Positions 8,949 through 18,554 of a stretch of 64,000 bases of DNA are shown here, one piece after another. Under the pieces are notes generated by a model, which was given only the letters and a program-made list of their open reading frames with translations, ran no database searches and was not told the origin of the DNA. How positions within the stretch are numbered: the first letter of the stretch is position 1; each line of letters begins with the position of its first letter. The stretch spans positions 310,001 through 374,000 of the forward strand of contig NZ_JAKRGF010000001.1 of assembly GCF_022347685.1 (NCBI RefSeq). Reading direction: 5' to 3'. The stretch is from Thalassobius sp. Cn5-15 (lineage in GTDB: Bacteria > Pseudomonadota > Alphaproteobacteria > Rhodobacterales > Rhodobacteraceae). Made by a program: the position numbers and the translations under genes.

Positions 8949-10148
8949 TTAGGCCGAAGCCCGCAGCGCCGCAAGGTCTGCCAGTGATGCAAGGCGCTGA
9001 AACAGCGTTGCAATGCCGGTGCGGTCCACATTGGCAAAGGCAATGCGCAGCTGTCGGGCGCCTGCGGGGTCGTCTTTGGGCATGAACATGGTTCCGGGCA
9101 GGGCCAGAACGCCAATGTCGCGCACCATCTGTTTCGCAAGCGCGTCAGACGCGATGGCGAAGGGATGTTCCATATAGGCAAAATAGGCCCCGCAGCCGAG
9201 GAGCTTCCACCCTTGGGTCGCCAGCACACCAAAGCCATCCTCAATCGCAGCGCGCCGGTCGAGGATTTCAAGGCGCTCGCCTGCCAGCCAATCGCCAAGG
9301 TTCTGCATGCCCCAAAGGGCCGCGTGTTGGGCCAGTTGGTTGGGGCAGATGGTGACGGTGTCGATAAACTTTTCCATTTCGGCCAAGCGTGCGGGGCTGG
9401 CGACGACTGCCCCAACACGGTGACCGGTCAGGCGGTAGGATTTGGAGAAGGAATAGAGCTGGATCACCGTGCTCTGCCAATCGCTTTCCTCAAACAGCCC
9501 ATGCGGCGCACCTGTCTGTGCGTGGAAATCGCGATAGGTTTCATCAATGATCAATGCCAGATCATGGTCGCGCGCCAGATCGCGGAAGGCTGCGATCAGA
9601 TCAGCGGGATATTCTACACCACAGGGGTTGTTCGGGCTGACCAGGACAATGGCCCGGGTGCGGTCAGTGATCTTGGCTGCGGCCTCAGCCACATCGGGCA
9701 GCATCCCGTCACCGCAAGCAAGGGGCACTGTGGCCACGCCCTGCATATCGAGCCACATTTGATGATTGAAATACCATGGGGTTGGCAGGATTACCTCATC
9801 CCCTTCGGCACATAGAGAAATGATCGCGGCACAAAAGGCCTGATTGCAGCCAGAGGTGATGGCGACCTGATCTGCGCTGACCTGTCCTTTGTAGGTCTTG
9901 CTGACGGATCGTGCCAATTCAGCGCGTAATTCCGGCAGGCCAAGGTCAGGGCCATATAGATGCGCCTCTGGCAGGTTCAGTGCGGTGTCTGCAATCGCTT
10001 GTCGCAGCGCGGGCGGCGGGGGATCAACGGGTGCGGCCTGTGAGACATTGATCAGCGGGCGGCTGTCAGGAAATATCACGCCATCCAGCCAACGCCGCGC
10101 CTCCATCACGGGGGGGGCAAAGGTGGTGGTGGTGCGCGCGGTGCTCAT
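8949..10148 (-). CDS. PLP-dependent class I/II aminotransferase
   Basis: A 399-residue fold-type I aminotransferase. The PLP-binding Lys is Lys236 in YSFSKSYRLTGHR, with SPNNPCG (about 171-177) and IIDETYRDF (about 200) upstream, as in aspartate-aminotransferase-like enzymes. ATG 10148 is chosen because GAGGA lies 8 bases upstream; a longer frame to 10217 lacks support. The substrate cannot be read from the sequence. It is a single gene between ppiD and gpt; the spacer to gpt holds gpt's terminator, so it is transcribed on its own. Confidence 0.88.
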   Translation of the reverse strand: MSTARTTTTFAPPVMEARRWLDGVIFPDSRPLINVSQAAPVDPPPPALRQAIADTALNLPEAHLYGPDLGLPELRAELARSVSKTYKGQVSADQVAITSGCNQAFCAAIISLCAEGDEVILPTPWYFNHQMWLDMQGVATVPLACGDGMLPDVAEAAAKITDRTRAIVLVSPNNPCGVEYPADLIAAFRDLARDHDLALIIDETYRDFHAQTGAPHGLFEESDWQSTVIQLYSFSKSYRLTGHRVGAVVASPARLAEMEKFIDTVTICPNQLAQHAALWGMQNLGDWLAGERLEILDRRAAIEDGFGVLATQGWKLLGCGAYFAYMEHPFAIASDALAKQMVRDIGVLALPGTMFMPKDDPAGARQLRIAFANVDRTGIATLFQRLASLADLAALRASA

Positions 10149-10301
10149 CTGTCTGTCCTCATCTGTGCAAGAGCGAGGATATTCAGTTAAGGGGCGGGAG
10201 CAAGATGGAAAAACCACGGTGTGGGTAATGTGAGGTAAGGACGGAGGAGGGCGCTGTTTTTGCGATCGCTATAGGCGTTGCAGTTCAGAACAGCGCAAAG
10301 A

Positions 10302-10329
10302 AAAAGGCGCCTCCGGTGGGGCGCCTTTT
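10302..10329 (-). terminator. intrinsic terminator of gpt
   Basis: Inverted repeat with 10-bp arms (AAAAGGCGCC at 10302-10311 and its complement at 10320-10329), with a run of T on the minus strand after the stem. It lies 14 bases beyond the gpt stop. Confidence 0.88.
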
Positions 10330-10342
10330 GTGAATGTCGCGA

Positions 10343-10846
10343 TCAATCGGTGCCGCGGTAGGGTTCGACGTATTGCAGTGCCATGTCCCAGGGGAAGAAG
10401 ATCCAGGTGTCCTGGCTGACCTCGGTGATGAAGGTTTCGACCTGCGGGCGGCCTTGGGGTTTGGCGTAGACAGTGGCGAAATGCGCCTTGGGATACATCT
10501 GGCGCACCAGTTCCAGCGTTTTGCCGCTGTCCACCAGATCGTCGATGATCAGAATGCCTTCGCCGTCGCCCATCAGGTCTTCGCTCGGCGCTTTCAGCAC
10601 CTCGGCCACGCCTTGGGCCTGATGGTGGTAGGATTTCACGCTGATGGTGTCGACGGTGCGGATGTCCAGTTCGCGTGCGATGATCATCGCCGGCGCCATA
10701 CCGCCACGGGTGATCGCAACGATGCCACGCCACGCACCATCATCAGGCCCCTGACCGTCCAGACGCCAAGCCAGTGCACGGCTGTCGCGGTGGATCTGGT
10801 CCCAGCTGATGTGAAACCCTTTTTCGTGTGGCAGACGATCGGTCAT
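10343..10846 (-). CDS. gpt: xanthine-guanine phosphoribosyltransferase
   Basis: Salvages xanthine and guanine to XMP and GMP with PRPP. The 167-residue length is typical. The PRPP-binding signature [13 protein letters not shown] is at 98-110, and TRGGM near 46-50 marks the conserved loop. ATG 10846 has GAGGG about 6 bases upstream; an upstream extension to 10900 is unlikely. It is a single gene followed by its own terminator. Confidence 0.93.
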   Translation of the reverse strand: MTDRLPHEKGFHISWDQIHRDSRALAWRLDGQGPDDGAWRGIVAITRGGMAPAMIIARELDIRTVDTISVKSYHHQAQGVAEVLKAPSEDLMGDGEGILIIDDLVDSGKTLELVRQMYPKAHFATVYAKPQGRPQVETFITEVSQDTWIFFPWDMALQYVEPYRGTD

Positions 10847-10972
10847 GGCTTCCCTCATACGGAGTGGTGGGCGGTTGCGCCGCTGTTTGTGATTAGCCAC
10901 GGGCGATACCGTGGCCTGCAGGGCAACGCAAGGAAAAGCGGGTTCTACGGTGTAAAAACCGCTTTCGGTAGT

Positions 10973-11272
10973 TCATCTGCACCCAAATTCCTGCCTGATT
11001 TCCTGAACACGCGCACGGCTGGCCGAGGTGCTCTGGCCGCAGTGATTTTCGCACGGGACGCCATCATTGTCGCCATCGGCGCGGGCGTAACCGCAAACGC
11101 ACCATTGATAGACTGCATCGCGACAGCTTCGGACGCGGCTGCAGGTTTTGCCACAGCTGTAGGATTGTGCACTTTGATAAGGTTGAAAGGGGAGGGTACT
11201 CGCGCTTTGTGTGGCCCAAACAGGGGCCCCAAACAGGCAGGCAAGCATCGCAGCAGAAATGAGGCGCGGCAT
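10973..11272 (-). CDS. secreted Excalibur calcium-binding domain protein
   Basis: A 99-residue exported protein. It has a Sec signal peptide (MPRLISAAMLACLFGAPVWA), then a cysteine-rich region, then a C-terminal Excalibur domain with the calcium-loop motif DGDNDGVPCE. Eight cysteines after the signal suggest disulfides. The domain is known from extracellular proteins and nucleases, where it binds calcium; no enzyme domain is attached here. The start was chosen at the signal peptide because the extension to 11341 adds residues without features. Function is unknown; cell-envelope calcium binding is inferred. Confidence 0.8.
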   Translation of the reverse strand: MPRLISAAMLACLFGAPVWATQSASTLPFQPYQSAQSYSCGKTCSRVRSCRDAVYQWCVCGYARADGDNDGVPCENHCGQSTSASRARVQEIRQEFGCR

Positions 11273-11352
11273 TTCGGTCTTCTTCTTGGTCTTTAAATGC
11301 CATTTCAGATATACTGCGCGAGACAGGGGCGCAATGCACACTTTTTGCGCGA

Positions 11353-11967
11353 TCAGCGATTGATCAGAAGTGTCACGCCCAACACACCTACGGTCGCACT
11401 GCAGACGCGATCGACCACGGATTTTGCCCTGAGGTAGGCGGCGCGCGCCTGCGGGGTTGTGAAGATCAACACGAAACCGGTGTAAACGATAATCTCTATC
11501 CCGTAGACCACGCCAAGGATTGCTGCCTGACTGCGGAAGCTCAGCGGATCAGGAAAGATGGTGACAAAAACAGCTGAATAATAAAGCGCCGCTTTCGGAT
11601 TGGCGAAATTGGTTAACAATCCGCCGCTGAACCCATGCATCACATTGCGCGATGACACATCAGCCACCGGCCTGTCCGCGCCGCGCCAGATTTGCAGCGC
11701 CATCCAGATCAGATAGCTCGCGCCGATCAGCTTCATTGCGGAAAACAGCCACGGCAGCGCGGTAAAGATCAGTGAAAGTCCGGCAAAGGCAAACCCGGCC
11801 CAGATCGTCGCCGCCAGCGCCAGACCCGCGCCGAAGCGCAGCCCGATACCACGTCCGTGGGCAAAGCTTTGCTGCATAAGCGACATAACTGCCGGACCTG
11901 GGCTAAGCAGCGCCACCAGTTGCGATGCCATCAGCAACCAGATCTGATTCAGAGCAAGGTCCATCAT
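11353..11967 (-). CDS. LysE/RhtB family amino acid exporter
   Basis: A 204-residue inner-membrane protein with about six hydrophobic segments. The LysE-family signature SPGPAVMSLMQQSFAHG lies near residue 22 and the NPKAALYYSAVF segment near residue 121. Members export amino acids or related small molecules such as homoserine or threonine; the substrate cannot be told. The first of two adjacent ATG codons is used; AGGA lies about 9 bases before it. It is divergent from pdxH across a 196-base spacer. Confidence 0.9.
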   Translation of the reverse strand: MMDLALNQIWLLMASQLVALLSPGPAVMSLMQQSFAHGRGIGLRFGAGLALAATIWAGFAFAGLSLIFTALPWLFSAMKLIGASYLIWMALQIWRGADRPVADVSSRNVMHGFSGGLLTNFANPKAALYYSAVFVTIFPDPLSFRSQAAILGVVYGIEIIVYTGFVLIFTTPQARAAYLRAKSVVDRVCSATVGVLGVTLLINR

Positions 11968-12163
11968 ATGAGGATTTCCTATACTTTTCTTCTGCGGCGG
12001 CCGTAGCTTTTGACGCAGAATGTCGTCATGTGTTTGACTTTGCTGTGCGGACTACCAAATGTGCGGTCAAAGCGGCGTTTAGGGGATGCTGCGAAACCTC
12101 GCAACCCCCAGAAGCGCGGGCAGAGGTTTATTGAGACGGGCAGGGACCCGGAAAGGACAGAAT

Positions 12164-12769
12164 ATGGTAGACCGAAGCGGGATTTTTGCGGGCGATGATC
12201 CGTTCCAGATTGCACGCGACTGGCTGGCCGAAGCCGAGGCCAGCGAACCCAATGATCCAAACGCCATTGCCCTGTCGACGGTGGATCAGGACGGATTGCC
12301 CAATGCCCGTATGGTGCTGCTGAAGGAGGTGGAGGCAGATGCCTTTGTTTTCTACACAAACTACGACAGCACCAAGGCGGAAGAGATTGAGCAGGCAGGT
12401 AAAGCCGCCTTTGTGATGCATTGGAAGTCGCTGCGTCGACAAATCCGCGTGCGCGGTATCGTTAGTCGTGAAGATGGTGCGCAGGCGGATGCCTACTACA
12501 AATCCCGCTCTCTGAAGTCTAGGTTGGGCGCCTGGGCGTCTAAACAGTCTAAGCCATTGGATTCGCGCGCAACCTTAATGGGTGAGGTTGCAAAAGTTAC
12601 AGCCCAGCATGGTCCAAATCCTACCCGCCCCCCCTTTTGGGGAGGTTTCAGAATCACACCGGTTGAGATTGAGTTCTGGGCGGATGGGGCATTTAGACTG
12701 CATGACCGCTTTGTGTGGCGGCGCGAAACAATGAATAAAAACTGGACAATACAACGCCTCAGCCCATGA
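12164..12769 (+). CDS. pdxH: pyridoxamine 5'-phosphate oxidase
   Basis: FMN-dependent oxidation of pyridoxamine or pyridoxine phosphate to pyridoxal phosphate, the last step of PLP formation and salvage. The 201-residue product has family motifs [11 protein letters not shown] (about 43-53), [13 protein letters not shown], the FMN-binding stretch [18 protein letters not shown], and the C-terminal [20 protein letters not shown] 12164 has AAGGA about 7 bases upstream; a longer frame from 12086 lacks support. No terminator is seen before the following cold-shock gene, which lies 120 bases on and probably has its own promoter. Confidence 0.95.
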   Translation: MVDRSGIFAGDDPFQIARDWLAEAEASEPNDPNAIALSTVDQDGLPNARMVLLKEVEADAFVFYTNYDSTKAEEIEQAGKAAFVMHWKSLRRQIRVRGIVSREDGAQADAYYKSRSLKSRLGAWASKQSKPLDSRATLMGEVAKVTAQHGPNPTRPPFWGGFRITPVEIEFWADGAFRLHDRFVWRRETMNKNWTIQRLSP

Positions 12770-12889
12770 ATTTCACGTGACGCGAAATGCAATTAGTTGA
12801 AAGGTTTTCAACTTTTGCCTTGCAAGAATGATGGACGTGTCACATGAAATGATGTGGGGATGACGATCATGTAGGTATCGGGAACAGTG

Positions 12890-13417
12890 ATGACTGAACG
12901 TGAAGGGGCCCGTAGGGTCACCGGCTTGGTGAAATGGTTTGATCCGGTCAAAGGATTCGGATTTGTTGTGGCCGATGAGGGAGGGCCCGATATTTTGCTG
13001 CACGCCAATGTGCTGCGAAATTTTGGGCAGAGCTCGGTCGCGGATGGGGCGAAGATTGAATTGGACGTGCAAAACACGGACCGTGGCATTCAGGCGATTG
13101 AGGTTTTTTTAATCGAACCGCCTGCGGCTGAGGAAAGTGCGACGCTGGCGGATTTCGAGGACATTGATCCTGCGGTTATTCAAGCTGCCACTCTGGAACC
13201 CGCACGGGTGAAATGGTTCGATAAAGGCAAAGGGTTTGGTTTTGCCAATATCTTTGGTCGCGACGAAGACGTGTTTGTGCATGTTGAGGTGTTGCGCCGA
13301 TCAGGCCTTGCCGATCTGCAACCGGGAGAGGCCGTGGGGCTGCGCGCCATTGATGGTAAGCGCGGGCGGATGGCCACTGAGGTCTGCGCCTGGGAAGCGG
13401 CGCTGAAAGATGACTGA
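12890..13417 (+). CDS. cold-shock protein with two CSD domains
   Basis: A 175-residue protein with two cold-shock domains separated by an acidic linker. The first has KWFDPVKGFGFV (about 15-26) and the second KWFDKGKGFGFA (about 108-119), each carrying the RNP-1-like KGFGF motif for single-stranded nucleic acid binding. Single-domain CspA proteins are about 70 residues; this doubled form is common in alphaproteobacteria. ATG 12890 follows GGAACAGTG; a GTG at 12887 is possible. Its end overlaps the next gene by 8 bases, so the two are probably coupled. Confidence 0.92.
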   Translation: MTEREGARRVTGLVKWFDPVKGFGFVVADEGGPDILLHANVLRNFGQSSVADGAKIELDVQNTDRGIQAIEVFLIEPPAAEESATLADFEDIDPAVIQAATLEPARVKWFDKGKGFGFANIFGRDEDVFVHVEVLRRSGLADLQPGEAVGLRAIDGKRGRMATEVCAWEAALKDD

Positions 13418-13922
13418 TCTGCGGATCATACGGCCGTTCCTGAAAGGAGCGGCCGTTTCGTTATGTGCGGCCTGCATCGCGCTGGCGGGCGCCGCGCGCG
13501 CACAGGCCGAGAGCTGCGCTGAGGGACATATCGACCTACGCGGTGATTTCGGACAGGTGCGCTATCAGATCGAATTGGCGGATGAACCTCATGAGCGCGA
13601 GCGCGGCCTGATGTTCCGCGAAGAGATGGCGCAAAGCGCTGGCATGCTTTTTGTGTATGAACGTGAACAACGCGCAGTCTTCTGGATGCGCAACACCTAC
13701 CTGCCGCTGGATCTGATTTTCGCCGATGGGCAAGGTGTGGTGCAGCATGTCCACGAAAACGCGGTGCCGTTGGATGAAACCCTGATTCCTGGCGGTGATG
13801 CTATTCAGTTTGTTCTGGAGGTGAACGCAGGTCAGGCAGCGCGTCTGGGGCTGAAAGCGGGGGCTGAAATGCGCCATCCTTCGATCAAAAACGCCCAATG
13901 GACCTGCGACGCGGGCCAGTGA
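13410..13922 (+). CDS. DUF192 family exported protein
   Basis: A 170-residue protein with an N-terminal signal peptide (hydrophobic stretch at about 14-30 ending ARAQA) and a DUF192 domain: ERERGLMFREEMAQSAGMLFVY, then FWMRNTYLPLDLIF. DUF192 proteins are small periplasmic proteins of unknown function found across bacteria and archaea. The start overlaps the cold-shock gene by 8 bases, so expression is probably linked; whether that reflects a stress role is inference. Confidence 0.88.
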   Translation: MTDLRIIRPFLKGAAVSLCAACIALAGAARAQAESCAEGHIDLRGDFGQVRYQIELADEPHERERGLMFREEMAQSAGMLFVYEREQRAVFWMRNTYLPLDLIFADGQGVVQHVHENAVPLDETLIPGGDAIQFVLEVNAGQAARLGLKAGAEMRHPSIKNAQWTCDAGQ

Positions 13923-14029
13923 TTGCGCCTGATCCGTCTGGCCGTTTCAGTTTTCTGCGAAAACTGCTGCCCAAATGTCATTTTCGACTTTTCAATCCGA
14001 TCATCAGCCGTTAGACCGCACCCACGGTC

Positions 14030-14106
14030 CGGGGCGTAGCGCAGTCTGGTAGCGCACCTGTTTTGGGTACAGGGGGTCGTGAGTTCGAATCTCGCCGCCC
14101 CGACCA
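14030..14106 (+). tRNA. tRNA-Pro (anticodon TGG)
   Basis: The cloverleaf can be drawn fully: acceptor CGGGGCG pairs with CGCCCCG, the anticodon loop reads TTTTGGGT with anticodon TGG, the T loop is TTCGAAT, the discriminator is A, and CCA is encoded. Total length is 77 bases. Confidence 0.97.
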
Positions 14107-14503
14107 CTTCCTCCACTATGATTAGCGAATAGCTGGCGCACAGCCATGTGTTTGCGATGATTTTACGGAATCTGATGCGGAATCAATTGGGGCGGTTGAC
14201 CGGCCGTCTGGGTGTTTTTTGCACAATAAATAATCACCCCATCAGTCCTGCAAAATCCGCGCCAAGCGCGGTCGCGCCAAGTGTGAAAAATCGCCAGATC
14301 AAAGCCATTTGGCAGGCGCTGCTCACTTTTCTCAATGGTGGCAGGCGATAAGGGTTTCGTCAAAAAAACAACGTGTATTCAGAATCGCAGTCGTTGTTGG
14401 ATGACCTGCTGCACGACCTCCTCGTCAAGTTCAAAAATTATAAAATAGTCGTTGACCGTTTGTGTTTACTTACGTCACCTTGTGGGGGTCAGCGTCGATT
14501 GCC

Positions 14504-14515
14504 ACTAGATGTAGT
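14504..14515. promoter_or_regulatory. candidate NrdR box upstream of nrdJ
   Basis: ACTAGATGTAGT matches 10 of 12 positions of the recalled NrdR consensus ACWATATATWGT and is an inverted repeat (ACTA/TAGT). NrdR represses ribonucleotide reductase genes. NrdR boxes usually come in pairs about 31 bases apart; I found no good second copy, which lowers confidence. Confidence 0.35.
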
Positions 14516-14596
14516 TAATATTTTGTTGTTATCGAATGCCGGGGGCAGATTTAGAAATTTCGGAACGCGGTCTAATTGCCGGCTCCTGATCTTCCA

Positions 14597-14622
14597 CGCA
14601 TCCTGAAAATTCCAGGGATGCG
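14597..14622 (+). other. stem-loop in nrdJ leader
   Basis: CGCATCC (14597-14603) pairs with GGATGCG (14616-14622) around a 12-base loop. No T run follows, so it is not an intrinsic terminator. It may be part of a structured 5' leader of nrdJ; function is unknown. Confidence 0.4.
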
Positions 14623-14742
14623 CCGGGGTGAGATGTGTGCGGTCAACTGCTGACACGAATTTTATAAAGGCACCCGCCCAAGTCAGGACAGCACCATAGG
14701 GCAGGGCGCCGTCAAAGCAGGCACAGACGGGGCAGCGTTGCG

Positions 14743-17700
14743 ATGCAGATTGAACGGAAATTCACCACCGCCGGACAGGACGCCTACGCGGCGCTGGCGT
14801 TCACGACGACCACCTCGGAAATCCGCAACCCAGACGGAACCGTGGTTTTTCATTTGGCCGATGTCGAAGTGCCGGAAAGCTGGTCGCAGGTGGCGTCTGA
14901 CGTGATTGCGCAGAAATATTTTCGTAAGGCAGGGGTTCCCACCGCGCTGAAAAAGGTCAAAGAGGCAGGTGTGCCAGAGTTCCTCTGGCGTTCAGTGCCC
15001 GCGGACAAAGACACAGATCTGGGCGGGGAGATATCCGCGAAACAGGTGTTTGATCGTCTGGCGGGCGCATGGGCATATTGGGGCTGGAAAGGCGGTTATT
15101 TCAGCTCGGAGGAGGACGCGCGCAGTTACTATGATGAAATGCGTTTCATGCTTGCAACTCAACGCGCTGCACCCAATTCCCCGCAGTGGTTCAACACCGG
15201 CCTGCACTGGGCCTATGGCATTGATGGTCCGGGGCAGGGCCATCACTATGTCGATTACAAAACAGGCAAACTGACCAAGTCGAAATCCGCCTATGAACAT
15301 CCACAGCCCCACGCGTGCTTTATCCAGTCCGTTTCTGACGATCTGGTGAACGAGGGAGGCATCATGGACCTTTGGGTGCGTGAGGCGCGGCTGTTCAAGT
15401 ACGGGTCGGGGACTGGCACCAATTTCTCCTCACTGCGGGCCGAGGGTGAACGGCTCGCAGGTGGTGGCCAGTCCTCCGGCCTTATGGGGTTCCTGAAGAT
15501 TGGGGACCGGGCAGCTGGTGCGATCAAATCAGGTGGCACCACGCGGCGGGCGGCAAAGATGGTGATCTGCGACGTAGATCACCCCGATATTGAGAAGTTC
15601 GTAAACTGGAAAGTGACCGAAGAGCAGAAAGTCGCCTCGATCGTTGCCGGTTCCAAAATGCACGAGGCAAAGCTGAACGCGATTTTCGCCGCGATCGGCG
15701 CATGGCACGGGGCGATCGAGGATGCTACAGACCCCAAGACAAATGCAGGCCTGAAGGCGGCAGTGCGGGACGCGAAAAAAGTGGCGATCCCTGAAACCTA
15801 TGTGAAACGCGTGTTGGACTACGCGCGTCAGGGCTATGATCGCATTGAGTTTCCAACATATGATACCGACTGGGACAGCGAGGCTTACGCGTCGGTTTCT
15901 GGTCAGAACTCCAACAACTCCGTTCGGGTGACAGATGCGTTTTTGCGCGCCGTGAGGGCGGATAAGGATTGGGCGCTCCTGAACCGTACCGACGGCAAGG
16001 TCGCCAAAACCGTGAAGGCGCGCGAATTATGGGAAGACATCGGCCACGCCGCATGGGCCTGCGCCGATCCGGGCATTCAGTTTCATGACACGGTCAACGC
16101 CTGGCACACCTGTCCAGAGGACGGTGAGATTCGCGGGTCAAACCCTTGTTCCGAATACATGTTCCTTGATGACACCGCGTGCAATCTGGCATCGATGAAC
16201 CTGCTGACCTTCTACAAAGATGGCGTGTTTCAGGTTGATGACTACATGCATGCCACGCGCCTGTGGACAATCACGCTGGAAATCTCCGTCACCATGGCGC
16301 AGTTCCCGTCGAAAGAGATTGCACAGCGGTCCTATGATTTCCGTACCTTGGGGCTGGGCTATGCCAACATCGGCGGTCTGCTGATGAATATGGGGCTGGG
16401 CTATGACAGCGATCAGGGCCGCGCGATGGGCGCCGCACTCACTGCGATCATGACCGGCGTGTCCTATGCGACCTCTGCCGAAATGGCGGGGGAATTGGGC
16501 AGCTTTGCAGGCTATGCAAAGAATAAAGATCAGATGCTGCGGGTCATTCGCAATCACCGCACAGCAGCATATGGTGCGACAGAGGGCTATGAGGCGCTGG
16601 CGGTCAAGCCCGTGGCGCTGGATCTTGCAAACGTGCCGGATCAGCGTCTGGGCGAACTGTCGATGCAGGTTTGGGACCGCGCGCTGGAACTGGGTGAGCA
16701 GAACGGTTATCGCAACGCGCAGGTGTCTGTCATTGCCCCCACCGGTACTATCGGTCTGGTGATGGATTGCGATACCACGGGGATTGAGCCGGACTTTGCA
16801 TTGGTAAAGTTCAAAAAACTGGCTGGTGGCGGTTATTTCAAGATCATCAACCGTTCGGTACCCAAGGCGCTGGAAAATCTAGGCTATTCCGCGTCGGAGA
16901 TCGAACAGATCATTGCCTATGCGGTGGGCCATGGCAGTATGGGCAATGCGCCGGGCGTCAATCATACAGCCCTCCTCGGTCATGGGTTCACTGCCGCAGA
17001 GGTGGAAAAGGTCGAGGCTGCATTGGCCAGCGCCTTTGATATCCGGTTCGTGTTCAATCAATACACATTGGGCGAGGCCTTCTGCCGCGATACGCTGGGC
17101 ATTCCGGCAGATCGTTTGGTGGATCCGTCTTTTGATCTGCTGCGACATCTCGGCTTTAGCCGTGCGGATATCGAGGCGGCGAATGACCATGTTTGTGGCA
17201 CCATGACGCTGGAAGGTGCCCCGCACCTGAAGGAAGAACACTACCACATCTTCGACTGTGCAAACCCCTGCGGTAAAAAGGGCAAACGCTATCTCTCTGT
17301 GAACAGCCACATCACCATGATGGCTGCGGCGCAAAGCTTCATCTCGGGCGCGATTTCCAAGACGATCAACATGCCCAATGATGCTACGATTGAGGACTGC
17401 AAGGCCGCCTATGAGCTGAGCTGGTCCTTGGGCATCAAAGCAAACGCGCTGTATCGTGATGGCTCGAAACTCAGCCAGCCTTTGGCGGCGGCATTGATTG
17501 AGGGGGATGAAGAGGCAGCAGAGACTCTGGAAACGGGCACCCCACAGGAAAAGGCGCAAGTGCTGGCTGAAAAGATCGTCGAGAAGGTCGTCATTAAGGA
17601 ACTGGTGCGAAGCCACCGCGAAAAGATGCCGGAGCGGCGCAAAGGCTACACGCAAAAGGCCGTGGTCGGCGGGCACAAGGTGTATCTCCGTACGGGGGAG

Positions 17701-18336
17701 TATAGTGACGGCGCGTTGGGTGAGATTTTCATCGACATGCACAAGGAAGGGGCCGGTTTCCGTGCGATGATGAACAACTTTGCCATCGCAGTGTCCGTGG
17801 GCCTGCAATATGGCGTCCCGCTGGAGGAGTTTGTCGACGCCTTCACCTTCACCAAATTTGAGCCGTCGGGCATCGTGCAGGGCAACGACTCGATCAAAAA
17901 CGCCACATCGATCCTTGATTACATCTTCCGCGAGCTGGCTGTCAGCTATCTGGATCGCACTGATCTGGCGCATGTGAAACCGCAGGGGGCGACTTTCGAC
18001 GATATCGGGCGCGGTGCCGAAGAGGGTCTGAGCAACGTTGAAGAGTTAAGCGACACTGCGGCGACCAAATCATTGGAAATGTTGAAACAAATCAGCTCCA
18101 CTGGATATCTGCGCAAACGGATGCCACAGGATTTGATGGGGCTGCAAGTGCCGGAAACCAGCGCGGATATTGCGGTCGCACCGCCAGCGGTGGCACCAGC
18201 GGTCGATGCGCGGTCCAAGGCAAAGATGCAAGGCTATGAGGGCGAAGCCTGCGGTGATTGTGGCAACTACACGCTGGTGCGCAATGGCACCTGCATGAAG
18301 TGCAACACCTGCGGCGCAACATCTGGGTGTAGTTAA
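14743..18336 (+). CDS. nrdJ: adenosylcobalamin-dependent (class II) ribonucleotide reductase
   Basis: Reduces ribonucleotides to deoxyribonucleotides using a B12-generated thiyl radical, independent of oxygen. The 1197-residue length fits the long alphaproteobacterial NrdJ. The active site is visible: Cys469 and Glu471 in [11 protein letters not shown] (thiyl cysteine and acid), with Cys192 and Cys480 as the likely redox pair. The C-terminus ends in a cysteine-rich module ([15 protein letters not shown]) that probably relays electrons or binds zinc. No class I nrdAB is seen in the window. The 636-base upstream region suggests regulated expression. Confidence 0.96.
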   Translation: MQIERKFTTAGQDAYAALAFTTTTSEIRNPDGTVVFHLADVEVPESWSQVASDVIAQKYFRKAGVPTALKKVKEAGVPEFLWRSVPADKDTDLGGEISAKQVFDRLAGAWAYWGWKGGYFSSEEDARSYYDEMRFMLATQRAAPNSPQWFNTGLHWAYGIDGPGQGHHYVDYKTGKLTKSKSAYEHPQPHACFIQSVSDDLVNEGGIMDLWVREARLFKYGSGTGTNFSSLRAEGERLAGGGQSSGLMGFLKIGDRAAGAIKSGGTTRRAAKMVICDVDHPDIEKFVNWKVTEEQKVASIVAGSKMHEAKLNAIFAAIGAWHGAIEDATDPKTNAGLKAAVRDAKKVAIPETYVKRVLDYARQGYDRIEFPTYDTDWDSEAYASVSGQNSNNSVRVTDAFLRAVRADKDWALLNRTDGKVAKTVKARELWEDIGHAAWACADPGIQFHDTVNAWHTCPEDGEIRGSNPCSEYMFLDDTACNLASMNLLTFYKDGVFQVDDYMHATRLWTITLEISVTMAQFPSKEIAQRSYDFRTLGLGYANIGGLLMNMGLGYDSDQGRAMGAALTAIMTGVSYATSAEMAGELGSFAGYAKNKDQMLRVIRNHRTAAYGATEGYEALAVKPVALDLANVPDQRLGELSMQVWDRALELGEQNGYRNAQVSVIAPTGTIGLVMDCDTTGIEPDFALVKFKKLAGGGYFKIINRSVPKALENLGYSASEIEQIIAYAVGHGSMGNAPGVNHTALLGHGFTAAEVEKVEAALASAFDIRFVFNQYTLGEAFCRDTLGIPADRLVDPSFDLLRHLGFSRADIEAANDHVCGTMTLEGAPHLKEEHYHIFDCANPCGKKGKRYLSVNSHITMMAAAQSFISGAISKTINMPNDATIEDCKAAYELSWSLGIKANALYRDGSKLSQPLAAALIEGDEEAAETLETGTPQEKAQVLAEKIVEKVVIKELVRSHREKMPERRKGYTQKAVVGGHKVYLRTGEYSDGALGEIFIDMHKEGAGFRAMMNNFAIAVSVGLQYGVPLEEFVDAFTFTKFEPSGIVQGNDSIKNATSILDYIFRELAVSYLDRTDLAHVKPQGATFDDIGRGAEEGLSNVEELSDTAATKSLEMLKQISSTGYLRKRMPQDLMGLQVPETSADIAVAPPAVAPAVDARSKAKMQGYEGEACGDCGNYTLVRNGTCMKCNTCGATSGCS

Positions 18337-18435
18337 CAACAGAATTCCGGGGCGGGTGCGCCTGCCCCTGATGCGGAATGGGCATACAGGCAAAACAGTA
18401 TCGGGCAGTAAACTACATGCCCATTTCGCAAAACT

Positions 18436-18462
18436 GGCCCCCCTCGTGGGGGCCTTTTCTTT
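18436..18462 (+). terminator. intrinsic terminator downstream of nrdJ
   Basis: GGCCCCC (18436-18442) pairs with GGGGGCC (18448-18454) around a 5-base loop, followed by TTTTCTTT. It lies 100 bases after the nrdJ stop. Confidence 0.88.
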
Positions 18463-18554
18463 GTGCGCTCGGGTGTGTCAGGCGGGGGGAATTAAAAGAA
18501 TACCGTAAAACTCCGTTGTTTTAGGTGTGAGCTGATGCAACTCAGGAGAGTTCG

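Larger units (their letters stand above)
14107..14742 (+). other. 636-base intergenic region and nrdJ leader
   Basis: No convincing gene is seen between tRNA-Pro and nrdJ. The first half is AT-richer than its neighbours; two short frames (14148-14351, 14373-14606) lack coding character. The last 250 bases hold a candidate NrdR box and a stem-loop, listed separately. The final 100 bases are GC-rich and end without a clear Shine-Dalgarno sequence before the ATG at 14743 (nearest is GGGGCAG 8 bases or more upstream). Confidence 0.6.

Noticed and set aside
14148-14351. 67-codon frame after tRNA-Pro
   Set aside because: No ribosome-binding site, no family resemblance, and mixed frames on both strands.
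14678-14742. Cobalamin riboswitch or RNase P RNA fragment before nrdJ
   Set aside because: A short AAGTCAGGACAGC stretch resembles a B12 box and CCATAGGGCAGGGCGCC resembles part of gammaproteobacterial RNase P RNA. The remaining conserved parts of both RNAs are absent, and alphaproteobacterial RNase P differs in this part, so chance similarity is likelier.
16879-17973. 364-codon open frame on the minus strand
   Set aside because: It is antisense to the conserved C-terminal half of nrdJ; no recognisable motifs.
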